From Rhipicephalus microplus (Eukaryota; Arthropoda; Arachnida; Ixodida; Ixodidae): DNA of 64,000 nt. Shown here piece by piece: positions 33,740 to 45,299 of this stretch (within the stretch, counting starts at the first letter, position 1; each line of letters begins with the position of its first letter). The stretch spans positions 5,920,001-5,984,000 of the forward strand of contig NC_134701.1 of the NCBI RefSeq assembly GCF_043290135.1, given 5' to 3'. Below the pieces are notes generated by a model. That model searched no databases, had not been told where the DNA came from, and worked only from the letters and a program-made list of their open reading frames with translations. Both the position numbers and the translations under genes were made by a program.

Positions 33740-36700
33740 GAGGTTGGAGGTTCGAGCCCACCCGGTGGTGGTGCGGCGATTTTTTTCCTTTGGGCTGATA
33801 GCTCTGAAAAAATGTTCTGACGGTGGTGAGAGTGGAGCACGACTGTCTTCATGGCGCAAGTGGCTATGCGATCGGCTGTTAACTGAAAAGTTGGAGGTTC
33901 CAGCCCTCCCGGGAGTGGTTTGTTGCTTTTTTTTGGGCTGATACCTTAGAAGATATGTTCTGATGGTGGTGAGAGTGGAGCACGACTGTCTCCGTGGCGC
34001 AATTTGCTAGCGCGATCGGCTGTTAACCGAAAGGTTGGAGGTACGAGCCCACACGGTGGTGGTGTGTTGCTTTTTTTATTTTGGGCTGATAGCTTTGAAG
34101 CTATGTTCTCATGTTGGTGAGAGTGGAGCACGACTGTCTCTGTGGCGCAATTGGCTAGCGCGATCGGCTGTTAACCGAAAGGTTGGAGGTACGAGCCCAC
34201 CCGGTGGTGGTGCGGCGCTTTTTTTCTTTGGGCTGATAGCTTTGAAGATATGTTCTGATGGTGGTGAGAGTGGAGCACGACTGTCTCCGTGGCGCATTAG
34301 GCTAGCGCGATCGGCTGTTAACCGAAAGGTTGGAGGTACGAGCCCACCCGGTGGTGGTGCGGCGCTTTTTTTTCTTTGGGCTGATAGCTCTGAAGAAATG
34401 TTCTGACGGTGGTGAGAGTGGAGCACGAATGTCTCCGTGGCGCAATTGGCTAGCGCGATCGGCTGTTAACCGAAAGGATGGAGGTACGAGCCCTCCCGGT
34501 TGTGGTGTGTTGCTTTTTATTCTTTGGGCTGATAGCTTTGAAGATATGTTCTGATCGTGGTGAGAGTGGAGCAGGACTGTCTCCGTGGCGCAATTGGTAA
34601 GCGCGATCGGCTGTTAACCGAAAGGTTGGAGGTACGAGCCCACCCGGTGGTGGTGCGGCGCTTTTTTTCTTTGGGCTGATAGCTTTGAAGATATGTTCTG
34701 ATCGTGGTGAGAGTGGAGCAGGACTGTCTCCGTGGCGCAATCGGCTAACGCGATCGGCTGTTAACCGAAAGGTTGGAGGTACGAGCCCACCCGGTGGTGG
34801 TGCGGCGCTTTTTTTCTTTGGGCTGATAGCTTTGAAGGTATGTTCTGATGGTGGTGAGAGTGGAGCAGGACTGTCTCCGTGGCGCAATCGGCTAGCGCGA
34901 TGGGCTGTTAACCGAAGGTTGGAGGTACGAGCCCACCCGGTGGTGGTGCGGCGCTTTTTTTTCTTTGGGCTGATAGCTCTGAAGAAATGTTCTGACGGTG
35001 GTGTGAGTGGAGCACGACTGTCTCCGTGGCGCAATTGGCTAGCGCGATCGGCTTTTAACCGAAAGGTTGGAGGTTCGAGCCCTCCCGGGAGTGGTGTGTT
35101 GCTTTTTTTTCTTTGGGCTGATAGCTTTGAAGAAATGTTCTGATGGTAGTGAGAGTGGAGCACGTCTGTCTCCGTGGCTCAATTGGCTAGCGCGGTCGGC
35201 TGTTAACCGAAAAGTTGGAGGTTCGAGCCCTCCCGGGAGTGGTGTGTTGCTTTTTTTATTTTGGGCTGATAGCTTTGAAAATATGTTTTAATGGTGGTGA
35301 GTGTGGAGCAGGACTGTCTCCGTGACGCAATTGGCTAGCGCGATCGGCTGTTAACCGACAGGTTGGAGGTACGAGCCCACCCGGTGGAGGTGCGGCGCTT
35401 TTTTTTCTTTGGACTCATAGCTTTGAAGATATGTCCTGATGGTGGTGAGAGTGGAGCACGACTGTCTCCGTGGCGCGATTGGCTAGCGCGATCGGCTGTT
35501 AGCCGAGAGGTTGGAGGTTCGAGCCCACCCGGTGGTGGTGCGGCGATTTTTTTCCTTTGGGCTGATAGCTCTGAAAAAATGTTCTGACAGTGGTGAGAGT
35601 GGAGCACGACTGTCTCCGTGGCGCAATTGGCTAGCGCGATCGGCTGTTAACCGAAAGGATGGAGGTACGAGCCCTCCCGGGTGTGGTGTGTTGCTTTTTA
35701 TTCTTTGGGCTGATAGCTTTGAAGATATGTTCTGATCGTGGTGAGAGTGGAGCAGGACTGTCTCCGTGGCGCAATCGGCTAACGCGATCGGCTGTTAACC
35801 GAAATTTAGAGGTACGAGCCCACCCGGTGGTGGTGCGTCGCTTTTTTTTTCTTTGGGCTGATAGCTCTGAAGAAATGTTCTGACGGTGGTGTGAGTGGAG
35901 CACGACTGTCTCCGTGGCGCAATTGGCTAGTGCGATCGGCTTTTAACCGAAAGGTTGGAGGTTCGAGCCCTCCCGGAAGTGGTGTGTTGCTTTTTTTATT
36001 TTGGGCTGATAGCTTTGAAAATATGTTCTGATTGTGGTGAGTGTGGAGCAGGACTGTCTCCGTGGCGCAATTGGCTAGTGCGATCGGCTGTTAACCGAAA
36101 GGTTGGAGGTACGAGCCTACCCGGTGGAGGTGCGAGCCTACCCGGTGGAGGTGTGGCGCTTTTTTTTCTTTGGGCTGATAGCTTTGAAGATATGTTCTGA
36201 TGGTGGTGAGAGGAGAGCACGACTGTCTCCGTGGCGCAATTGGCTAGCGCGATCGGCTGTTAACCGAGAGGTTGGAGGTTGGAGCCCTCCCGGTGGTGGT
36301 GCGGCGATTTTTTTTCTTTGGGCTGATAGCTTTGAAGAAATGTTCTGATGGTGGTGAGAGTGGAGCACGTCTGTCTCCGTGGCTCAATTGGCTAGCGCGG
36401 TCGGCTGTTAACCGAAAGGTTGGAGGTTCGAGCCCTCCCGGGAGTGGTGTGTTGCTTTCTTTATTTTGGGCTGATAGCTTTGAAAATATGTTTTGATGGT
36501 GGTGAGTGTGGAGCAGGACTGTCTCCGTGACGCAATTGGCTAGCGCGATCGGCTGTTAACCTAAAGGTTGGACGTACGAGCCCACCCGGTGGAGGTGCGG
36601 CGCTTTTTTTTCTTTGGACTCATAGCTTTGAAGATATGTCCTGATGGTGGTGAGAGTGGAGCACGACTGTCTCCGTGGCGCAATTGGCTAGCGCGATCGG

Positions 36701-39700
36701 CTGTTAGCCGAGAGGTTGGAGGTTCGAGCCCACCCGGTGGTGGTGCGGCGATTTTTTTCCTTTGGGCTGATAGCTCCGAAAAAATGTTCTGACGGTGGTG
36801 AGAGTAGAGCACGACTGTCTTCATGGCGCAAGTGGCTATGCGATCGGCTGTTAACTGAAAAGTTGGAGGTTCCAGCCCTCCCGGGAGTGGTTTGTTGCTT
36901 TTTTTTGGGCTGATACCTTAGAAGATATGTTCTGATGGTGGTGAGAGTGGAGCACGACTGTCTCCGTGGCGCAATTTGCTCGCGCGATCGGCTGTTAACC
37001 GAAAGGTTGGAGGTTCGAGCCCACACGGTGGTGGTGTGTTGCTTTTTTTATTTTGGGCTGATAGCTTTGAAGCTATGTTCTCATGTTGGTGAGAGTGGAG
37101 CACGACTGTCTCTGTGGCGCAATTGGCTAGCGCGATCGGCTGTTAACCGAAAGGTTGGAGGTACGAGCCCACCCGGTGGTGGTGCGGCGCTTTTTTTCTT
37201 TGGGCTGATAGCTTTGAAGATATGTTCTGATGGTGGTTAGAGTGGAGCACGACTGTCTCCGTGGCGCATTAGGCTAGCGCGATCGGCTGTTAACCGAAAG
37301 GTTGGAGGTACGAGCCCACCCGGTGGTGGTGCGGCGCTTTTTTTTCTTTGGGCTGATAGCTCTGAAGAAATGTTCTGACGGTGGTGAGAGTGGAGCACGA
37401 CTGTCTCCGTGGCGCAATTGGCTAGCGCGATCGGCTGTTAACCGAAAGGATGGAGGTACGAGCCCTCCCGGTTGTGGTGTGTTGCTTTTTATTCTTTGGG
37501 CTGATAGCTTTGAAGATATGTTCTGATCGTGGTGAGAGTGGAGCAGGACTGTCTCCGTGGCGCAATTGGCTAGCGCGATCGGCTGTTAACCGAAAGGTTG
37601 GAGGTACGAGCCCACCCGGTGGTGGTGCGGCGCTTTTTTTCTTTGGGCTGATAGCTTTGAAGATATGTTCTGATCGTGGTGAGAGTGGAGCAGGACTGTC
37701 TCCGTGGCGCAATCGGCTAACGCGATCGGCTGTTAACCGAAAGGTTGGAGGTACGAGCCCACCCGGTGGTGGTTCGGCGCTTTTTTTCTTTGGGCTGATA
37801 GCTTTGAAGGTATGTTCTGATGGTGGTGAGAGTGGAGCAGGACTGTCTCCGTGGCGCAATCGGCTAGCGCGATCGGCTGTTAACCGAAGGTTGGAGGTAC
37901 GAGCCCACCCGATGGTGGTGCGGCGCTTTTTTTTCTTTGGGCTGATAGCTCTGAAGAAATGTTCTGACGGTGGTGTGAGTGGAGCACGACTGTCTCCGTG
38001 GCGCAATTGGCTAGCGCGATCGGCTTTTAACCGAAAGGTTGGAGGTTCGAGCCCTCCCGGGAGTGGTGTGTTGCTTTTTTTTCTTTGGGCTGATAGCTTT
38101 GAAGAAATGTTCTGATGGTAGTGAGAGTGGAGCACGTCTGTCTCCGTGGCTCAATTGGCTAGCGCGGTCGGCTGTTAACCGAAAGGTTGGAGGTACGAGC
38201 CCACCCAGTGGTGGTGCGGCGCTTTTTTTCTTTGGGCTGATAGCTTTGAAGATATGTTCTGATGGTGGTGAGAGTGGAGCACGACTGTCTCCGTGGCGCA
38301 TTAGGCTAGCGCGATCGGCTGTTAACCGAAAGGTTGGAGGTACGAGCCCACCCGGTGGTGGTGCGGCGCTTTTTTTTCTTTGGGCTGATAGCTCTGAAGA
38401 AATGTTCTGACGGTGGTGAGAGTGGAGCACGACTGTCTCCGTGGCGCAATTGGCTAGCGCGATCGGCTGTTAACCGAAAGGATGGAGGTACGAGCCCTCC
38501 CGGTTGTGGTGTGTTGCTTTTTATTCTTTGGGCTGATAGCTTTGAAGATATGTTCTGATCGTGGTGAGAGTGGAGCAGGACTGTCTCCGTGGCGCAATTG
38601 GCTAGCGCGATCGGCTGTTAACCGAAAGGTTGGAGGTACGAGCCCACCCGGTGGTGGTGCGGCGCTTTTTTTCTTTGGGCTGATAGCTTTGAAGATATGT
38701 TCTGATCGTGGTGAGAGTGGAGCAGGACTGTCTCCGTGGCGCAATCGGCTAACGCGATCGGCTGTTAACCGAAAGGTTGGAGGTACGAGCCCACCCGGTG
38801 GTGGTGCGGCACTTTTTTTCTTTGGGCTGATAGCTTTGAAGGTATGTTCTGATGGTGGTGAGAGTGGAGCAGGACTGTCTCCGTGGCGCAATCGGCTAGC
38901 GCGATCGGCTGTTAACCGAAGGTTGGAGGTACGAGCCCACCCGGTGTTGGTGTGGCGCTTTTTTTTCTTTGGGCTGATAGCTCTGAAGAAATGTTCTGAC
39001 GGTGGTGTGAGTGGAGCACGACTGTCTCCGTGGCGCAATTGGCTAGCGCGATCGGCTTTTAACCGAAAGGTTGGAGGTTCGAGCCCTCCCGGGAGTGGTG
39101 TGTTGCTTTTTTTTCTTTGGGCTGATAGCTTTGAAGAAATGTTCTGATGGTAGTGAGAGTGGAGCACGTCTGTCTCCGTGGCTCAATTGGCTAGCGCGGT
39201 CGGCTGTTAACCGAAAGGTTGTAGGTTCGAGCCCTCCCGGGAGTGGTGTGTTGCTTTTTTTATTTTGGGCTGATAGCTTTGAAAATATGTTTTAATGGTG
39301 GTGAGTGTGGAGCAGGACTGTCTCCGTGACGCAATTGGCTAGCGCGATCGGCTGTTAACCGACAGGTTGGAGGTACGAGCCCACCCGGTGGAGGTGCGGC
39401 GCTTTTTTTTCTTTGGACTCATAGCTTTGAAGATATGTCCTGATGGTGGTGAGAGTGGAGCACGACTGTCTCCGTGGCGCGATTGGCTAGCGCGATCGGC
39501 TGTTAGCCGAGAGGTTGGAGGTTCGAGCCCACCCGGTGGTGGTGCGGCGATTTTTTTCCTTTGGGCTGATAGCTCTGAAAAAATGTTCTGACAGTGGTGA
39601 GAGTGGAACACGACTGTCTTCATGGCGCAAGTGGCTATGCGATCGGCTGTTAACTGAAAAGTTGGAGGTTCCAGCCCTCTCGGGAGTGGTTTGTTGCTTT

Positions 39701-39720
39701 TTTTGGGGCTGATACCTTAG
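33740..39720 (+). repeat. Higher-order repeats with ~2972- and ~1032-bp periods
   Basis: Segments at about 33.74-35.16 kb recur at 36.72-38.13 kb (offset 2972). Part of this (37.30-38.13 kb) recurs at 38.33-39.17 kb (offset 1032, seven monomers). The 35.07-35.6 kb part reappears at 39.07-39.6 kb (offset 4004, the sum of the two). Shared markers are CTCCCGGTTGTGG, the GCATTAGGCTAGC unit and TTTGAAGCTATGTTC. Boundaries are approximate. Confidence 0.8.
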
Positions 39721-40347
39721 AAGATATGTTCTGATGGTGGTGAGAGTGGAGCACGACTGTCTCCGTGGCGCAATTTGCTAGCGCGATCGGCTGTTAACCG
39801 AAAGGTTGGAGGTACGAGCCCACACGGTGGTGGTGTGTTGCTTTTTTTATTTTGGGCTGATAGCTTTGAAGCTATGTTCTCATGTTGGTCAGAGTGGAGC
39901 ACGACTGTCTCCGTGGCGCAATTGGCTAGCGCGATCGGCTGTTAACCGAAAGGTTGGAGGTACGAGCCCACCCGGTGGTGGTGCGGCGCTTTTTTTCTTT
40001 GGGCTGATAGCTTTGAAGATATGTTCTGATGGTGGTGAGAGTGGAGCAGGACTGTCTCCGTGGCGCAATCGGCTAGCGCGATCGGCTGTTAACCGAAAGT
40101 TGGAGGTACGAGCCCACCCGGTGGTGGTGCGGCGCTTGTTTTTCTTTGGGCTGATAGCTTTGAAGATATGTTCTGATGGTGGTGAGAGTGGAGCACGACT
40201 GTCTCCGTGGCGCAATTGGCTAGTGCGATCAGCTGTTAACCGAAATTTAGAGGTACGAGCCCACCCGGTGGTGGTGCGGCGCTTTTTTTTCTTTGGGCTG
40301 ATAGCTCTGAAGAAATGTTCTGACGGTGGTGTGAGTGGAGCACGACT

Positions 40348-40421
40348 GTCTCCGTGGCGCAATTGGCTAGCGCGATCGGCTTTTAACCGAAAGGTTGGAG
40401 GTTCGAGCCCTCCCGGGAGTG
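40348..40421 (+). pseudogene. tRNA-like monomer with UUU anticodon
   Basis: The anticodon loop reads CTTTTAA, giving nominal anticodon UUU (Lys) at 40382-40384. The D arm, T arm (GGAGG/CCTCC) and B box GGTTCGAGCCC are intact, and the acceptor is as in the best Asn-type copies, so this is structurally one of the better units. The variant recurs near 31809, 32527, 32989, 35052, 35940, 38024 and 39057. The body is tRNA-Asn-like, so its charging identity is uncertain. Confidence 0.5.
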
Positions 40422-43400
40422 GTGTGTTGCTTTTTTATTTTGGGCTGATAGCTTTGAAAATATGTTCTGATGGTGGTGAGTGTGGAGCAGGACTGTCTCC
40501 GTGGCGCAATTGGCTAGTGCGATCGGCTGTTAACCGAAAGGTTGGAGGTACGAGCCTACCCGGTGGAGGTGCGAGCCTACCCGGTGGAGGTGCGGCGCTT
40601 TTTTTTCTTTGGGCTGATAGCTTTGAAGATATGTTCTGATGGTGGTGAGAGGAGAGCACGACTGTCTCCGTGGCGCAATTGGCTAGCGCGATCGGCTGTT
40701 AACCGAGAGGTTGGAGGTTGGAGCCCTCCCGGTGGTGGTGCGGCGATTTTTTTCCTTTTGGCTGATAGCTCTGAAGAAATCTTCTGACGGTAGTGAGAGT
40801 GGAGCATGACTGTCTCCATGGCGCAATTGCCTATGCGATCGGCTGTCAACTGAAAGGTTGGAGGTTCGAGTCCTCCCGGGAGTGGTGTATTGCTTTTTTT
40901 TCTTTGGACTGATAGCTTTGAAGATATGTTCTGATGGCGGTGAGAGTGGAGCACGACTGTCTCCGTGGCGCAATTTGCTAGCGCGATCAGCTGTTAACCG
41001 AAAGGTTGGAGGTACGAGCCCTCCCGGGAGTGGTGTGTTGCTTTTTTATTTTGGGCTGATAGCTTTGAAAATATGTTTTAATGGTGGTGAGTGTGGAGCA
41101 GGACTGTCTCCGTGACGCAATTGGCTAGCGCGATCGGCTGTTAACCGACAGGTTGGAGGTACGAGCCCACCCGGTGGAGGTGCGGCGCTTTTTTTTCTTT
41201 GGACTCATAGCTTTGAAGATATGTCCTGATGGTGGTGAGAGTGGAGCACGACTGTCTCCGTGGCGCAATTGGCTAGCGCGATCGGCTGTTAGCCGAGAGG
41301 TTGGAGGTTCGAGCCCACCCGGTGGTGGTGCGGCGATTTTTTTCCTTTGGGCTGATAGCTCTGAAAAAATGTTCTGACAGTGGTGAGAGTGGAGCACGAC
41401 TGTCTTCATGGCGCAAGTGGCTATGCGATCGGCTGTTAACTGAAAAGTTGGAGGTACAAGCCCTCCCGGGAGTGGTGTGTTGCTTTGTTTATTTTGGGCT
41501 GATAGCTTTGAAGATATGTTCTGATGGTGGTGAGAGTGGAGCACGACTGTCTCCGTGGCGCAATTGGCTAGCGCGATCGGCTGTTAACCGAAAGGTTGGA
41601 GGTACGAGCCCACCCGGTGGTGGTGCGGCGCTTTTTTTCTTTGGGCTGATAGCTTTGAAGATATGTTCTGATGGTGGTGAGAGTGGAGCACGACTGTCTC
41701 CGTGGCGCAATTGGCTATTCGATCGGCATTTAACTGAAAGGTTTGAGGTTCGAGCCCTTCTGGGAGAGGTGTGTTGCTTTTTTTTATTTTGGGCTGATAG
41801 CTTTGAAGATATGTAATGATGGTGGTGAGAGTGGAGCACGCTGTCTCCGTGGCGCAATTGGCTAGCGCGATCGGCTGTTAACCGAAAGGTTGGAGGTACG
41901 AGCCTACCCAGTGGAGGTGCGGCGCTTTTTTTTCTTTGGGCTGATAGCTTTGAAGATATGTTCTGATGGTGGTGAGAGTGGAGCACGACAGTCTCCGTGG
42001 CGCCATTGGCTAGCGCGATCGGCTGTTAACCGAAAGTTTGGAGGTACGAGCCCACCCGGTGGAGGTGCGGCGCTTTTTTTCATTGGGCTGATAGCTTTGA
42101 AGATATGTTCTGATGGTGGTGAGAGTGAAGCACGACTGTCTCCGTGGCGCAATTGGCTAGCGCGATCGGCTGTTAACCGAAATGTTCGAGGTAAGAGCCC
42201 ACCCGGTGGTGGTGCGGCGCTTTTTTTTTCTTTGGGCTGATAGCTTTGAAGATATGTTCTGATGAAGGTGAGAGTGGAGCACGACTGTCTCCGTGGCGCA
42301 ATTGGCTATTCGATCGGCTGTTAACTGAAAGGTTTGAGGTTCGAGCCCTTCCAGGAGTGGTGTGTTGCTTTTTTTATTTTTTGCTGATAGCTTTGAAAAG
42401 ATGTTTTGATGGTGGTGAGTGTGGAGCAGGACTGTCTCCGTGACGCAATTGGCTAGCTCGATCGGCTGTTAACCGAAAGGTTGGAGGTACGAGCCCACCC
42501 GGTGGAGGTGCGGCGCTTTTTTTTCTTTGGACTGATTGCTTTGAAGATATGTCCTGATGGTGGTGAGAGTGGAGCACGACTGTCTCCGTGGCGCAATTGG
42601 CTAGCGCGATCGACTGTTAACCGAGAGGTTGGAGGTTCGAGCCCACCCGGTGGTGGTGCGGCGATTTTTTTTCCTTTGGGCTGATAGCTCTGAAAAAATG
42701 TTCAGACGGTGGTGAGAGTGGAGCACGACTGTCTTCATGGCGCAAGTGGCTATGCGATCGGCTGTTAACTGAAAAGTTGGAGGTTCCAGCCCTCCCGGGA
42801 GTGGTTTGTTGCTTTTTATTCTTTGGGCTGATTGTTTTGAAGATATGTTCTGACGTTGGTGAGAGTGGAGCAGGACTGTCTCCGTGGCGCAATTGGCTAA
42901 CGCGATCGGCTGTTAACCGAAAGTTTGGAGGTACGAGCCCACGCAGTGGTGGTGCGGCGCTTTTTTTTCTTTGGGCTGATAGCTTTGAAGATATGTTCTG
43001 ATGGTGGTGAGAGTGGAGCACGACTGTCTCCGTGGCGCAATTGGCTATTCGATCGGCTGTTGACTGAAAGGTTGGATAATCGAGCCCTCCCGGGAGTAGT
43101 GTGTTGCTTTTTTTCTTTAGGCTGATAGCTTCGAAGATATGTTCTGATGGTGGTGAGAGTGGAGCAGGACTGTCTCCGTGGCGCAATTGGCTGCCGCGAT
43201 CGGCTGTTAACCGAAAGGGTGGAGGTACGAGCCCACCCGGTGGAGGTACGGCGCTTTTTTTTTGGACTGATAGCTTTGAAGATATATTCTGATGGTGGTG
43301 AGAGTGGAGCACGACTGTCTCCATGGCGCAATTGGCTATGCGATCGGCTGTTAACTGAAAGGTTGAAGGTTCGAGCCCTCGCGGGAGTGGTGTGTTGCTT

Positions 43401-45299
43401 TTTTTAGGGGCTGATAGCTTTGAAGGTATGTTCTGATGGTGGTGAGAGGTGACCAGGACTGTCTCCTTCGCGCAATTGGCTAGCGCGATCGGCTGTTAAC
43501 CGAATAGTTTGAGGTTCGGGCCCACCCGGTGCTGGTGCGGCGCTTTCTTTTCTTTAGCCTGATAGCTTTGAAGATATGTTCTGATGGTGGTGAGAGTGGA
43601 GCACGACTGTCCCCGTGGCGCAATAGGCTAGCACGATCGGCTGTTAACCGAAAGGTTGGAGGTTTGAGCCCTCCCGGGAGTGGTGTGTTGCTTTTTTTAT
43701 TTCGGGCTGATAGCTTTGAAGATATGTTCTTGTGGTGGTGAGTGTGGAGCAGGACTGTCTCCGTGGCGCAATTGGCTACCGCGATCGGCTGTTAACCGAA
43801 AGGTTGGACGTACGAGCCCTCCCGGGAGTGGTGCATTGCTTTTTTTTCTTTGGGCTGATAGCTTTGAAGATATGTTCTCATGGTGGTGAGAGTGGAGCAC
43901 GACTGTCTCCATGGCGCAATTGGCTAGCGCTATCGGCTGTTAACCGAAAGGTTGGAGGTTCGGGCCCACCTGGTGGTGGTGCGGCGCTTTTTTTCTTTGG
44001 GCTGATAGCTTTGAAGATATGTTCTGATGGTGGTGAGAGTGGAGCACGACTTTCTCCGTGGCGCAATTGTCTAGCGCGATCGGCTGTTAACCGAAAGGTT
44101 GGAGGTACGAGCCCACCCGGTGGTTGTGCGGCGCTTTTTTTCTTTGGGCTGATAGCTTTGAAGATATGTTCTGATGGTGGTGAGAGTGGAGCTTTACTGT
44201 CTCCGTGGCGCAATCGGCTAACGCGATCGGCTGTTAACCGAAATGTTGGAGGTACGAGCCCTCCAGGGAGTGGTGTGTTGCTTTCTTTATTTTGGGCTGA
44301 TAGCTTTGAAGATATGTTCTGATGGTGGTGAGAGTGGAGCACGACTGTCTCCGTGGCGCAATTGGCTAGCGCGATCGGCTGTTAACCGAAAGGTTGGAGG
44401 TACGAGCCCACCTGGTGGTGGTGCGGCGTTTTTTTTCCTTTGGGCTGATAGCTTTGAAGATATGTTCTGATGGTGGTGAGAGTGGAGCACGACTGTCTCC
44501 ATGGCGCAATTGGCTATTCGATCGGCTGTTAACTGAAAGGTTTGAGGTTCGAGCCCTTCCGGGAGTGGTGTGTTGCTTTTTTTATTTTGGGCTGATAGCT
44601 TTGAAGATATGTAATGATGGTGGTGAGAGTGGAGCATGACTGTCTCCATGGCGCAATTGGCTAACGCGATCGGCTGTTAACCAAAAGGTTGGAGGTACGA
44701 GCCCTCCCGGGAGTGTTGTGTTGCTTTTTTTATCTTGGGCTGATAGCTTTGAAGATATGTTCTGATGGTGCTGAGAGTGGAGCACGACTGTCTCCGTGGC
44801 GCAATTGGCTAGCGCGATCGGCTGTTAAGCGAAAGGTTGGGGGTACGAGCCCACCCGGTGGTGGTGCGGCGCTTTTTATTCTTTGGGCTGATAGCGTTGA
44901 AGATATGTTCTGCTGGTGGTGAGAGTGGAGCAGGACTGTCTCCGTGGCGCAATCGGCTAACGCGATCGGCTGTTAACCAAAAGGTTGGAGGTACGAGCCC
45001 TCCCGGGAGTGGTGTGTTGCTTTTTTTATCTTGGGCTGATAGCTTTGAAGATATGTTCTGATGGTGCTGAGAGTGGAGCACGACTGTCTCCGTGGCGCAA
45101 TTGGCTAGCGCGATCGGCTGTTAAGCGAAAGGTTGGGGGTACGAGCCCACCCGGTGGTTGTGCGGCGCTTTTTTTTCTTTGGGCTGATAGCTTTGAAGAT
45201 ATGTTCTGATGGCGGTGAGAGTGGAGCACGACTGTCTCCATGGCGCAATTGGCTATTCGATCGGCTGTTAACTAAAAGGTTTGAGGTTCGAGCCCTTCC

